From Acidobacteriaceae bacterium (GTDB lineage: Bacteria; Acidobacteriota; Terriglobia; Terriglobales; Acidobacteriaceae), in contig PKXU01000088.1 of NCBI GenBank assembly GCA_003132445.1, positions 44,118-89,309 on the forward strand: 45,192 bases of DNA, in the 5' to 3' direction. Under the pieces are notes generated by a model. It was not told the origin of the DNA. It worked only from the letters and a program-made list of their open reading frames with translations, and searched no databases. Position numbers and translations under genes: made by a program. Shown in pieces: positions 9,117 through 19,287 of this stretch (its first letter is position 1; each line of letters starts with the position of its first letter).

Positions 9117-10009
9117 CTACTTTGCCAGGACGAAGGCGGCGATGAAGAGCACACAGAACGCGACGGCCTGACTGAGTTCGCTCCAGCCAAGTTTCCGCAC
9201 GACTAACGGGGCTGGCCTCTTGATGAAATAAAACCATCCTCGAAACAGAAGCGGGGAAAACGCGATGGAAGCGATTGCGGGCATCAGGCGGAAAAGACAT
9301 GCGACCGTAAGTCCGGCTGTCATTACAAATTGTCCGGCTGCGAAGGACCAACCATGCTTGAGCTTGGCGCGAAAGCCCTCGACGCGCGCGGTGTGAATTC
9401 TGAGCTGCACATAGTGGATCTGGTCGCCGGCAAAGATCAGGTTCGCGATCCAGAGTACCCACGCGGTCGCACCAAACTTTCCTGTCACCACGTAATAAGC
9501 AGCCGGAGCGGACGCCGTCAGGCCGATAATCCCGACAATTTCGGAGAGCATTCGAGCCGGTCGTCCCAATTGTTTTAGCAGCGCCTGGCCCAGGAATGCC
9601 GCTCCAGCAGCGGCGCCGATCGGCCACAGCAGCGGATTCTGACCTGACCACAGCAATGCGGCCAGGGAAAGTGACGCTAGCGCGCCCAGCCCGAGGATAG
9701 TTATCGCGACAGCAACACGTTCGTCCCTGGTCTGTGCTTTCATCACAGAAGTATCCAGCAAACTCTCCAGCGGTGTTCTCAACCAGAACAAGGACAGGGC
9801 AGCGATCAGTAACAATACGACGGGCGGAATGTGGTTGCTTTCACGGAGCGCGACGCCCGCGCCTGTGACCATGGGCACGAGCAACAATCCCCACGCGCCA
9901 TGTTCCCGCGGGAGAAGCAGCGCGAGACGACGATACCGGCGCGCTTTCTCCTGCGCAGCTTCGTTTCCGCTGGGGCATGTCAGGCCGATGCTGTATCCCT
10001 TCGCTACCA

Positions 10010-10010
<1 letters not shown>
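9117..10010 (-). CDS. YwiC-like polytopic membrane protein
   Basis: Integral membrane protein of 297 residues with about eight hydrophobic segments. The segment LLLPREHGAWGLLLVPM near residue 33 is the hallmark of the YwiC-like family, whose function is not established; Bacillus ywiC sits by the fnr-nar region, a loose link to anaerobic respiration. The start ATG overlaps the stop of the upstream gene (TAATG), so it is the third gene of the nifJ operon, and the 18-residue spacing makes a shared transcript very likely. The first about 30 residues are polar and a later start is possible. Its place behind nifJ suggests a membrane role in redox metabolism, but this is inference only. Confidence 0.75.
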
Positions 10011-11026
<1,016 letters not shown>

Positions 11027-11044
11027 AATTTCCTCCTCGCGCGG

Positions 11045-14000
11045 TTAGTGCGCAGCCACTGTGGGCGCGGGTTTGACTGCGACGGGCGCGGTTTTTTCCG
11101 CGGCATCTTTGGCCGCGGCTGGCGCCTCAGTTTTGCGATTCGCCAGGTATTCGTACATGCGATAGCGATTTTCCACGTCCTGCTGCGCTAGCTTCCACAG
11201 GCGCTTGGCATCTTCCGGTTTGCTCTTGGTGAGCATTTTGAAGCGCGTCTGCTGCTGCATATATTCCTGCACCTTGCGGGTGGGAGCCCGCGAGTCGAGC
11301 ACCAGCGGATTTTCGCCCGCTGCGACGCGTTCGGGATTGTAGCGATAGAGCAGCCACTGGCCGGACTCAACCGCAACCTTCTGGTCGGTCATGGCCGTCG
11401 TCATGTCAATGCCGTGGGCGATGCAATGTGAGTAGGCAATGATGATGCTCGGTCCGTCATAAGCTTCTGCTTCCAGAAACGCTTTGAGGGTATGCTCATC
11501 TTTCGCGCCCATCGCCACGCTGGCGACATAGACGTTGCCATAGGTCATGGCCATCAGTCCGAGATCTTTCTTTGGACCCGGCTTTCCGCCCGCGGCAAAC
11601 TTCGCTACTGCGCCGCGTGGCGTAGACTTCGAGGCCTGACCGCCAGTGTTGGAATAAACTTCGGTGTCGAGCACCAACACGTTCACATTGCGGCCGCTGG
11701 CCAGGACGTGATCGAGGCCGCCGTAGCCGATGTCATAGGCCCAGCCGTCACCGCCAACGATCCACACGCTCTTTTTCACCAGCATGTCGACCACAGAGAG
11801 AAGTTGTTTCGCATCAGGCGAGTTCAGCGTTGCGAGTTTTTCTTTGAGAAGGTCAACGCGCTGGCGCTGCTCGTAGATGTCGGATTCGTCTTTTTGTTTT
11901 GCGTTGAGAATGGCTGTGACCAATTCCTCGCCTACGCTTCCCGCTACCCGGCGCAGCAACTCGTGCGCGAACTCGGTCTGCTTGTCGATGGAGACGCGGA
12001 AACCGAGGCCGAATTCCGCATTGTCTTCAAAAAGGGAATTGGACCAGGCCGGTCCGCGGCCGTCAGCGTTCTTGGACCACGGAGTCGTTGGCAGGTTTCC
12101 ACCGTAAATCGACGAGCAGCCGGTGGCGTTGGCCACAATGGCGCGGTCGCCGAATAGTTGTGAAACCAGCTTCAAGTAAGGAGTTTCGCCGCATCCGGCA
12201 CACGCGCCGGAAAACTCGAAGAGCGGCTCCTGTACTTGCTGCTGACGGATCGTGCCTGTTTTGATCTTTCTGCGATCCATTTCTGGAATCTTCAGGAAGA
12301 AGTCCCAGTTTTCGCTCTCCGGAGCGCGCAACGGAGGCTGCGCGACCATGTTGATCGCCTTCAGCCGCACTTCACTCTTGTTTTTTACAGGACAAACATC
12401 GACGCAGATGCCGCAGCCAGTGCAGTCTTCGGGCGCGACCTGAATCGTGTACTTCATGCCAGCCCATTCTTTGTCGCGAGCATCACAGGCCTTGAAAGTT
12501 GTCGGGGCGTGCTCCAATTCTTTACTGTCGTAGACCTTGATCCGGATCACCGCATGCGGGCAAACCATGGCGCACTTGCCGCACTGGATGCAGATCTTCG
12601 AATCCCAGGCGGGAATTTCCGGAGCCAGGTTGCGCTTCTCCCATTTCGCGGTGCCGGTGGGGAAAGTACCGTCACAGGAGAAGGCGCTGACGGGAAGTTC
12701 GTCGCCGCGGCCGGCATAAATTGTGCCGAGAACGTCGTGCTCGAACTTCGGCGCGCCAGGAAACGCGGCTGGAATTTCGCTCTTGCTGCTAACACTGTCT
12801 GGAATCTTCACTTCAAAAAGATGAGCCAGCGTGGCGTCGACGGCCTGCATGTTTTTCTGCACCACGTCTTCGCCCTTGCGGCCATAGGTGTGACGAATGG
12901 ATTCGCGAATTGCTTCGATGGCTTCGTCGCGCGGCAGAACTTTCGAGATCGCGAAGAAGCATACCTGCATGATGGTGTTGGTGCGCGAACCCATGCCGGC
13001 GTCCTGTGCGACTTTGTAGGCGTCGATGGCGTAGAGCTTTGCCTTCTTGGCGATCAGTTGCGATTGCACCTCGCGGGCCAGGTGCTCCCAGACTTTTTCT
13101 TTATCGAAGGGGCTGTTGACCAGGAAGACGCCTCCCGGAACCAACGCGCTCAGCATGTCGTAGCGCTCGAGAAAAATCCATTGGTGGCAGGCGATGAAGT
13201 TTGCTTTGGAAACGAGATAGCTGGAATGAATCGGTTGCGGCCCGAAGCGCAGGTGCGACACCGTCATCGCGCCGGACTTTTTAGAGTCGTAAACAAAATA
13301 TCCCTGACCGTAGTTGTCGGTGTTTTCGCCGATGATCTTGATGGAATTTTTGTTGGCGCCGACCGTGCCATCCGCGCCCAGACCGTAGAACAGTGCGCGG
13401 ACTACGCTGTCAGGTTCAGTGGAGAACGCGGCATCGTAGTCCAGGCTGGTGTGGCCGATGTCGTCGTGAATGCCAATGGTGAAATGATCTTTCGGCTTGC
13501 TCTGCTTCAAATTGTCATAGACGGCTTTGACCATCGCAGGCGTGAATTCCTTGGAGGACAGGCCGTACCGGCCGCCGACAATCACGTAGGGCGCCGCGCT
13601 TTCATCCGCGCCCGAGACTTGACCTTTCCCCCGGACGAATGCGTCCGGGACTACATAACCCTTGCTGAGTCCTTCGTGCAGAGCGTTCACTACGTCGAGG
13701 TAGAGAGGCTCGCCGATGGCTCCGGATTCTTTGGTGCGATCAAGAACGGAGATCTTGCGAACGGTGGTGGGGAGGGCTTCCAGAAAAGCCTTGACGCAAA
13801 ACGGGCGATACAAACGGACTTTCAGCAGTCCGACTTTTTCTCCGCGAGCATTCAGGTATTCAACGGTTTCGTGCGCGGCTTCGGCTCCGGAGCCCATCAT
13901 GACAATCACCCGGTCGGCGTCAGGGGCTCCGACGTAATCAAACAGATGATAGGAGCGGCCCACGATTTCGGCGAACTGGTTCATGGTCGCCTGGACCTTA

Positions 14001-14722
14001 CCCGGGCAAGCATCGTAGTAGGCATTGGCGCTTTCGCGAATCTGGAAGAACACGTCGGGATTCTGCGCCGTACCGCGCAGCACCGGATGATCGGGCGAGA
14101 GAGCCCGTTGGCGGTGCTCGATGATGCGGTTCATGTTGAGCATGGCGCGCATATCGTCTTCATTCAACATTTCGATTTTGTTGACTTCGTGAGAAGTGCG
14201 GAAGCCGTCGAAGAAATGCATGAAAGGGATGCGAGTCTCGAGCGACGCGGCATGGGCGATCAGTGCCAGGTCCATCGCTTCCTGCACAGAGTTCGAACAG
14301 AGCATGGCCCAGCCGGTCGCGCGGCAGAACATCACGTCAGAGTGGTCACCAAAAATCGATAGCGCATGCGTGGCTAGCGTGCGGGCGGTGACATGAAACG
14401 TGCAGGGAGTCAGTTCGCCGGCAATCTTGTTCATATTCGGGATCATCAGCAGCAATCCCTGGGACGCAGTAAACGTAGTGGAAAGCGATCCCGTCTGCAG
14501 GGCGCCGTGAACCGCCCCGGCAGCGCCACCTTCACTCTGCATCTCGATGACATGGGGCACGCTGCCCCACGCGTTAGGAACGTTCTCAGAGGCCCATTGG
14601 TCCGCCCACTCGCCCATGGGCGAGGAAGGAGTGATTGGGTAAATGGCAATCACTTCGCTCGCACGGTAGGCCACATTGGCTACGGCTTCGTTGGCATCCA
14701 TGGTCTTGAATTTGCGTTTCAT
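11045..14722 (-). CDS. nifJ: Pyruvate:ferredoxin (flavodoxin) oxidoreductase, single-chain
   Basis: Oxidises pyruvate and CoA to acetyl-CoA and CO2, passing electrons to ferredoxin or flavodoxin. All domains of the homodimeric enzyme are fused in 1225 residues: N-terminal pyrimidine-binding part (IAIYPITPSSPMGEWAD, residues 26-42), CoA-related middle domains, a two-cluster ferredoxin domain (CIQCGKCAMVCP from 711 and CTGCGICVDVCP from 767), and the C-terminal thiamine diphosphate part with the proximal cluster cysteines in CAGCGE (841-846) and GGDGWAYDIGYGG near 990. The last about 35 residues are an Ala/Pro/Lys tail not needed for the fold. GGGAGA precedes the ATG. It heads the nifJ/PyrD-like/YwiC-like operon, and a perfect TGTGA-N6-TCACA dyad lies 114 bases upstream of the start, pointing to Crp/Fnr control. 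Confidence 0.97.
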   Translation of the reverse strand: MKRKFKTMDANEAVANVAYRASEVIAIYPITPSSPMGEWADQWASENVPNAWGSVPHVIEMQSEGGAAGAVHGALQTGSLSTTFTASQGLLLMIPNMNKIAGELTPCTFHVTARTLATHALSIFGDHSDVMFCRATGWAMLCSNSVQEAMDLALIAHAASLETRIPFMHFFDGFRTSHEVNKIEMLNEDDMRAMLNMNRIIEHRQRALSPDHPVLRGTAQNPDVFFQIRESANAYYDACPGKVQATMNQFAEIVGRSYHLFDYVGAPDADRVIVMMGSGAEAAHETVEYLNARGEKVGLLKVRLYRPFCVKAFLEALPTTVRKISVLDRTKESGAIGEPLYLDVVNALHEGLSKGYVVPDAFVRGKGQVSGADESAAPYVIVGGRYGLSSKEFTPAMVKAVYDNLKQSKPKDHFTIGIHDDIGHTSLDYDAAFSTEPDSVVRALFYGLGADGTVGANKNSIKIIGENTDNYGQGYFVYDSKKSGAMTVSHLRFGPQPIHSSYLVSKANFIACHQWIFLERYDMLSALVPGGVFLVNSPFDKEKVWEHLAREVQSQLIAKKAKLYAIDAYKVAQDAGMGSRTNTIMQVCFFAISKVLPRDEAIEAIRESIRHTYGRKGEDVVQKNMQAVDATLAHLFEVKIPDSVSSKSEIPAAFPGAPKFEHDVLGTIYAGRGDELPVSAFSCDGTFPTGTAKWEKRNLAPEIPAWDSKICIQCGKCAMVCPHAVIRIKVYDSKELEHAPTTFKACDARDKEWAGMKYTIQVAPEDCTGCGICVDVCPVKNKSEVRLKAINMVAQPPLRAPESENWDFFLKIPEMDRRKIKTGTIRQQQVQEPLFEFSGACAGCGETPYLKLVSQLFGDRAIVANATGCSSIYGGNLPTTPWSKNADGRGPAWSNSLFEDNAEFGLGFRVSIDKQTEFAHELLRRVAGSVGEELVTAILNAKQKDESDIYEQRQRVDLLKEKLATLNSPDAKQLLSVVDMLVKKSVWIVGGDGWAYDIGYGGLDHVLASGRNVNVLVLDTEVYSNTGGQASKSTPRGAVAKFAAGGKPGPKKDLGLMAMTYGNVYVASVAMGAKDEHTLKAFLEAEAYDGPSIIIAYSHCIAHGIDMTTAMTDQKVAVESGQWLLYRYNPERVAAGENPLVLDSRAPTRKVQEYMQQQTRFKMLTKSKPEDAKRLWKLAQQDVENRYRMYEYLANRKTEAPAAAKDAAEKTAPVAVKPAPTVAAH

Positions 14723-14828
14723 TCACGTCTCCCATTCCCACTATTGTGTTCCGGCCACCGGGTGACCGGTACAACTTCAGGATGCAGGAATAGGGCTGAG
14801 TATGTCGGGACGCAGGTTCACACCGAGG

Positions 14829-14844
14829 TGTGATTAGGATCACA
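14829..14844. promoter_or_regulatory. Crp/Fnr-type operator upstream of nifJ (perfect dyad)
   Basis: TGTGATTAGGATCACA fits TGTGA-N6-TCACA at all ten arm positions. It is in the 240-base gap between nifJ and the haem cytochrome gene, where only nifJ can be driven, centred about 114 bases before its ATG. Confidence 0.75.
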
Positions 14845-14962
14845 TTTTCCCGGACAGGGAAGGGAATTAGGAAGAGTTAACGTGTGAGCACGCTGAACTC
14901 TGCTGGCTCGTTCAGGCAAGGCAACCAACGCGCAACATCAAGGTCCTTTATTAATCAGTCGG

Positions 14963-16486
14963 TTACGGTCCCGTGCCGCCGGTGTGGCAGTCCGAGCAAG
15001 TCACTTGGGTCAGATCTCCGATATCAATAGGATGCTTGAAAGTTTGCGATGCCATCGCGGCGATGCTGGTCGCGCCCTCGGTTTCCGACATGAGCGTGTG
15101 GCACTGATTGCAATCTTTGCTGATGATCTTGCCGTCGGCGCTAACGTGCTGGCCATCGTGGCAGCGGAAGCAGCCGTTGAAGTAGTAGTGGCCAAGATTG
15201 TTGGGATGAGTCTCCCAGTTCAATTTCATTTCAGGAAATGTGGTGCGGCGGAAGATCTCCTGTATCTCGGTCACGGCGTTGCGAATTTCCAGCTGTTTGT
15301 TCCTGGCCGCGTCGGGGTACTTGCTCTCGTAAAAACTTTGTACGCCGCTGGCAATGCCGTGCATCGCTTCGTCCGTGGTCGCATAGGTGCCAGTGAGAAC
15401 CGTTACCGCTTCTTGCTTGATGAAGGGGAGGGTGATGTCCAGACGGTGCGCCAGCAAAGATTGATCGACGGACTGATCGGGTGGAACATAAATGTGGGTT
15501 GGGCGATTGTGGCAGTCCACGCAGTCCATGTGATGGCGGGAAGATTTTGCAATCTGGTCCTTGCTGAGAGTGGAGTCTTTAGCGTAGTACTCCGTGACCC
15601 GGCCCTGCAGATCTTCCACGTGAATGTAGGGAATGATCTGGCGCTTCTCATCGGCCGCCACATAGTCAATTTTGTTGCCGATGTTCATGTGCCAGTGAAT
15701 GCCTTCAGGTGCGCCGGTGGCCGGGTCTCCGCCGCCGGTCTTGATGATCAGGCGGATCTGACGCATGGTGTTTTGTTCGTCGTTGGCGTAGTGCGTGAAG
15801 ACTTTGAGCTGGCCGCCATAGAACTTCTTAGGCCAATGGCACTGTTCACAGGTGTCTTGCGCGGGGCGCAGATTATGCACCGGGGTCGGGATGGGTCTGG
15901 GAAAGGTATTAAAAGTTGCGGCATAGACCTGGCGTGCTCCCGACAACTTTGATTTCACGTACCAGGTGGCGCCCGAACCAACGTGGCAGTCGACGCAAGC
16001 CACACGCGCGTGCGGAGAAAGCTTGTAGGCGGTGTACTCGGGATTCATCACCGTGTGGCATAACTGCCCGCAGAACTGCACCGAATCGGTATATTCATAC
16101 GCCTTGTAGCTGCCCGCCGCGCTGACGGCGACAAACACGGTCAGAAAAGTCATGAACGAGATCACGGCACTGCGCTGGACGCGGTCATTGAGATCGATGC
16201 GAGGATAGAACTCGGTCGGCGCGATTTTCTTCCGCCGCTCGAGCACCACGCCCCCCAACATCAGCAGCAAGGCGAGAGCAAAAAATGCCGGCGCCACCAT
16301 GTAAGCGAGGATCCCGATGTAGGGATTTGGCCGATCCGCGATGAGATCAAGCAGTACGAAGAGGAAAATATTGGCCAGACTGACGATGGCCAGCGCCACT
16401 CCGGCGAGGCTAATGGGATTGCGCAGCAACAGGCGCAAGCGGCGGCGGGGCTCTGGTGCAGGCGGCGGAGTTGGCTCAGTGCTCAT
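14963..16486 (-). CDS. Seven-haem NapC/NirT-family inner-membrane cytochrome c (ImcH-like)
   Basis: Probable quinol-oxidising membrane cytochrome that hands electrons to periplasmic carriers. The 507-residue protein has three N-terminal hydrophobic segments, then FCGQLCHTVMNPEYTAY, a first haem site of C-X3-C-H form, followed by six CXXCH motifs (CVDCH, CEQCH, CVDCH, CFRCH, CNQCH, CSDCH), so about seven haems. The opening signature LSPHARVACVDCHVGSGATWYVKSKLSG is shared by the NapC/NirT group that includes Geobacter ImcH, as I recall that family. The start is the ATG at 16486, which lies inside the last codons of the upstream gene (ATGAGCACTGA, 11-base overlap); longer upstream starts would read through a lysine-rich stretch inside the neighbour. 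Last gene of the cytochrome operon. Confidence 0.88.
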   Translation of the reverse strand: MSTEPTPPPAPEPRRRLRLLLRNPISLAGVALAIVSLANIFLFVLLDLIADRPNPYIGILAYMVAPAFFALALLLMLGGVVLERRKKIAPTEFYPRIDLNDRVQRSAVISFMTFLTVFVAVSAAGSYKAYEYTDSVQFCGQLCHTVMNPEYTAYKLSPHARVACVDCHVGSGATWYVKSKLSGARQVYAATFNTFPRPIPTPVHNLRPAQDTCEQCHWPKKFYGGQLKVFTHYANDEQNTMRQIRLIIKTGGGDPATGAPEGIHWHMNIGNKIDYVAADEKRQIIPYIHVEDLQGRVTEYYAKDSTLSKDQIAKSSRHHMDCVDCHNRPTHIYVPPDQSVDQSLLAHRLDITLPFIKQEAVTVLTGTYATTDEAMHGIASGVQSFYESKYPDAARNKQLEIRNAVTEIQEIFRRTTFPEMKLNWETHPNNLGHYYFNGCFRCHDGQHVSADGKIISKDCNQCHTLMSETEGATSIAAMASQTFKHPIDIGDLTQVTCSDCHTGGTGP

Positions 16487-18518
16487 GTTTTGTTTGGGAA
16501 ACGACAGGTTCGTCTCCTTCTTCCTCTTCAACTTCTTTTTCTCCAGACGTGGCACCATCGCCGGAATCATCAAATGCGTTGGCGATCACGGCGCTGTCGA
16601 GTCCATGCTCGTCCTGATAGTGGTGTAGTGTCATTTTTCCATCCCACCACGCCCAATTCATCGGATAAACATCCGGGTCGAGGAACACCTGGTAGAAGTG
16701 CCATACGACGATTGCCAGCGTCGCCAGCACCGCTTCGTAGAAGTGAACGGCCGTCGCAACATCCAGCCACCAGCGGGGCAGGTGATTGCCGACGAGAACC
16801 TTGGCCCACAGCATGATTCCGGTCACAGCCATCACGATCATGCCCCAGACCAGAGCCCAGTATTCAGCTTTTTCCGCGTAATTAAAGCGGTCAAAGACGG
16901 GCTTGCGTGACGTGAAGCCCAGATAATAGCAAAGATTCTGCCATGCGCCCCGGACATCGTCGAGGGTGGGAAATAAATCACGGACCAATTTTCGTCCCTC
17001 GCCACTGAAAGTGATATCGAAAATGTGATAGACACTCACTCCAATGAGGGCGATGGCCGCGATGCGATGCACCAGTTGTCGGCGGTGCTCTCCGAGAGAG
17101 AGAGCGGCGGCAAACCACGAGTCAGGAAATTTCAACGCGAAGCCGGTGAGCACCAACACAATAAAACTGAGCAGCAGAATGGCGTGCTGGAGGCGGAAGC
17201 GCAGCGGCATACGCATCACGAAATTGTGCTGCAGTTTGCGGCGCGCAACGACTTTAGAGCGCCAGATGATGAAATTGTGCAGCAGCATGCCGCCAATCAC
17301 CGCGAAGATCATGCCCAGATAGAAGCGACGAATCCAGCGTACCGCTTTACTGCCGACGTCGGCGGAAAGGGGCGCGTCCACGTGAACTTTCGCAGCCGTA
17401 AATTTTTCCGTAACTCCCGGGTGGCACTGGCCGCAGGTGCGCGCCAGATTGGCATGGTTGATGGTCGAACGCGGATCGCTGGAGGGAAGAATATTGTGCA
17501 CTCCGTGGCAGCTTGCGCAATTCGCGACCACCTGTGATCCTCCGCGCGCGGCCAGGCCGTGATAGCTGGCCAGGTACGTGGTCTCGCGACGGCCTTCCAC
17601 GCCGAACTCTTGCGTGAGTCGCATGCCTTCATGGCAGCGCGCGCAGGTGGCTGCGGCGAGATTCTGCGCGGCGACCGCGGAAGTGGGGTCGAGATGCGAT
17701 TTGATGGAGTGGATACCGTGGCAATCGGTGCACACCGGCGCCTGCCAGTTACCCTTCGCAATGGCTTGTCCGTGGATGCTCTGGTTGAATTCCTTTGCGA
17801 TTGCCCCGTGGCACTGGCCGCACGTCGAGGGCACATTAAATTTGAAGATGGGCGACTTCGCATCCTTGGCGTCAAGAATTTCGTGCGTGCCGTGGCAGTC
17901 GGTGCACACCGCGGCTTTTTCCGAGCCCGCCGCAGTGGCGTGTCCATGGATGCTCTGCGTGTACGAAGCCACCATCTGTTCGCTTTGTCCGCCGTCGTGC
18001 ATCACAAATCTCTGGCTGTGACATGCGCCGCAAGTGGCAGGAATGTTGGTGTGATGTACGCGGGATTTGGGATCGCTGGCGGGCAACAGTTCATGCGGGC
18101 CGCCGTGGCAGTCGATGCAAGTGGCCGCCCGACTGTTTCCTCCCGCGACCGCCTTTCCGTGGAAGCTGCGATCGTACGCTGCCTGCTCGTCGGCATGGCA
18201 GGTCGCACAGTTGATCTTTAGAGGAAGGGTTTCATGTGCAGCAGTTTTTACGTCGGTGTGGCAGTCCACACAGGTGAACATGCTGCCGTGAATGGAATCT
18301 TTGAAATGTTGAGGATCGACATGCAAGCTGACCGGCTTGCCATTGACGTCATGGGTCAGCGAAGAGTCGCCGTGGCAAGCCAGGCATTCATCCGCGGTAG
18401 GTTTTGGAGGCTCCTTGCTCGCTGGCTGCTTGCCCGAGGCCTGCGCGATTCCGGCAGCAGAAAATAGGGTGAGGGCTACTCCAAGCGCAAAAATACTTCG
18501 TATTGTTCGCGTGGACAT
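16476..18518 (-). CDS. Undecahaem cytochrome c fused to cytochrome b561-type membrane domain (CbcL-like)
   Basis: Predicted membrane-anchored quinol:cytochrome oxidoreductase, 680 residues. A signal segment (about 5-27) is followed by eleven CXXCH haem motifs in roughly the first 390 residues, arranged in repeats of the type SIHGxAxAxGxxxAxxCxDCHGxH. The last third has five or so membrane helices with paired histidines (LLHNFIIW, LQHAILLLSF, VHRIAAIALIGVSVYHIF, VHFYEAVLATLAIVVWHF), like the di-haem b subunits of formate dehydrogenase and hydrogenase. The C-terminus is an acidic tail ending with KHEH. This c+b fusion is the layout of Geobacter CbcL (nine c haems there). ATG 18518 is preferred over a GTG at 18530 because GGTGGG precedes it. 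Lies 84 bases after the small cytochrome c gene. Confidence 0.88.
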   Translation of the reverse strand: MSTRTIRSIFALGVALTLFSAAGIAQASGKQPASKEPPKPTADECLACHGDSSLTHDVNGKPVSLHVDPQHFKDSIHGSMFTCVDCHTDVKTAAHETLPLKINCATCHADEQAAYDRSFHGKAVAGGNSRAATCIDCHGGPHELLPASDPKSRVHHTNIPATCGACHSQRFVMHDGGQSEQMVASYTQSIHGHATAAGSEKAAVCTDCHGTHEILDAKDAKSPIFKFNVPSTCGQCHGAIAKEFNQSIHGQAIAKGNWQAPVCTDCHGIHSIKSHLDPTSAVAAQNLAAATCARCHEGMRLTQEFGVEGRRETTYLASYHGLAARGGSQVVANCASCHGVHNILPSSDPRSTINHANLARTCGQCHPGVTEKFTAAKVHVDAPLSADVGSKAVRWIRRFYLGMIFAVIGGMLLHNFIIWRSKVVARRKLQHNFVMRMPLRFRLQHAILLLSFIVLVLTGFALKFPDSWFAAALSLGEHRRQLVHRIAAIALIGVSVYHIFDITFSGEGRKLVRDLFPTLDDVRGAWQNLCYYLGFTSRKPVFDRFNYAEKAEYWALVWGMIVMAVTGIMLWAKVLVGNHLPRWWLDVATAVHFYEAVLATLAIVVWHFYQVFLDPDVYPMNWAWWDGKMTLHHYQDEHGLDSAVIANAFDDSGDGATSGEKEVEEEEGDEPVVSQTKHEH

Positions 18519-18602
18519 GCTCCCACCCACCGTTTCTTACGAATAACGATCTCCGAGCAGCGGCATCGCGGCCGCGTTCGACTACTTATTACTGGCCCAT
18601 TA

Positions 18603-18929
18603 TTACTTCAAGGTGCGAATGTAGGCGACCAGCCCCGCGATATCCGAGTCCTTCAGCTTGCCGCTGTAGGCTGGCATTTTGCCTTTGCCGTTGGTAATAA
18701 TGGCGGTCAACTGAGCGTCGCTTTGCTTCTGCACGTCGGCAGAGGTGAAATCGTGCGCGCCCATTTTCACGCCCATGGTTGAACCCTTGCCGTCTGGACC
18801 GTGGCACATGGCGCACTTTGCTTTATAGGTTGCAGCCGCGTCCTGCGCCATTGCCGTCGACGAGCAGATTGCAATGACTCCGCTGGCCAAAAGGCTCACC
18901 AGGACGACACGAACCGAGAGATGTTTCAT
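18603..18929 (-). CDS. Small class I cytochrome c, periplasmic
   Basis: Soluble mono-haem electron carrier of 108 residues. A cleavable signal peptide (MKHLSVRVVL to ...AMAQ, about 29 residues) is followed by CAMCH at 39-43 and the sixth-ligand methionine in GKMPAYSGKL, the standard c-553/c6-like pattern, ending with DIAGLVAYIRTLK. The ATG at 18929 has AGGAGG ten or so bases upstream; an open frame continues upstream but is not protein-like. It leads the operon with the 11-haem and 7-haem membrane cytochromes and is the natural periplasmic electron acceptor for them (inference). Two Crp/Fnr-type sites lie about 200 and 235 bases upstream. Confidence 0.92.
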   Translation of the reverse strand: MKHLSVRVVLVSLLASGVIAICSSTAMAQDAAATYKAKCAMCHGPDGKGSTMGVKMGAHDFTSADVQKQSDAQLTAIITNGKGKMPAYSGKLKDSDIAGLVAYIRTLK

Positions 18930-19120
18930 TGTTTTGCTTCCTCCTGAGGAAGTTTGATTCCGCACGATATCACGGAGCAAGGGCGGCACGGTATCGGGAT
19001 TGCCCTTTTCGGAATGCACTTTCCGCAATTGGGTCTTCCGTTTCGCATCCTGAGAACTCGCTTGCAGGCCTAGGATCACATGCCTGCAAAAGTGAACCTA
19101 TGGCAGAAGTCACGCCGCCG

Positions 19121-19136
19121 CGTGATGAGCCTCACA
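19121..19136. promoter_or_regulatory. Crp/Fnr-type operator, 9/10 match
   Basis: CGTGATGAGCCTCACA matches TGTGA-N6-TCACA with one change. Centred about 200 bases upstream of the cytochrome c ATG and about 159 upstream of the VOC gene. Its centre is 35 bases from that of the next site. Confidence 0.6.
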
Positions 19137-19155
19137 GTGACTTTTCCAGATCGAC

Positions 19156-19171
19156 TGTGACCTTCATCACG
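19156..19171. promoter_or_regulatory. Crp/Fnr-type operator, 9/10 match
   Basis: TGTGACCTTCATCACG matches the dyad with one change. Paired with the site at 19121-19136; about 124 bases upstream of the VOC gene start and about 235 upstream of the cytochrome c start. Confidence 0.6.
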
Positions 19172-19287
19172 GCACATCCGGTTCGGCGTGCAGTTTTGAA
19201 GGCTCGCAATCGAACGTTCTAATCTGTTGTTTCCCGAAGGTTCTTTATATCTGCTCGCCAAAACAGGAGTCTGTTAGGGTAGGTGCA

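Larger units (their letters stand above)
18930..19287. other. Divergent intergenic region between cytochrome operon and VOC gene
   Basis: 358 bases without a convincing gene. It holds two Crp/Fnr-type dyads (listed separately) that could serve either direction, and ribosome sites for both flanking genes. A lone TCACA half-site at 19076-19080 lacks its partner. Confidence 0.6.

Noticed and set aside
12236-14362. A 708-codon open frame on the plus strand
   Set aside because: It is antisense to nifJ, has no recognisable domain and arises from nifJ codon bias; nifJ is unmistakable.
14984-15952. A 322-codon open frame on the plus strand
   Set aside because: Antisense to the seven-haem cytochrome gene; no family signature.
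19065-19080. Possible eighth Crp/Fnr site ending in GATCACA
   Set aside because: Only the right half-site fits; the left half (CAGGC) does not.
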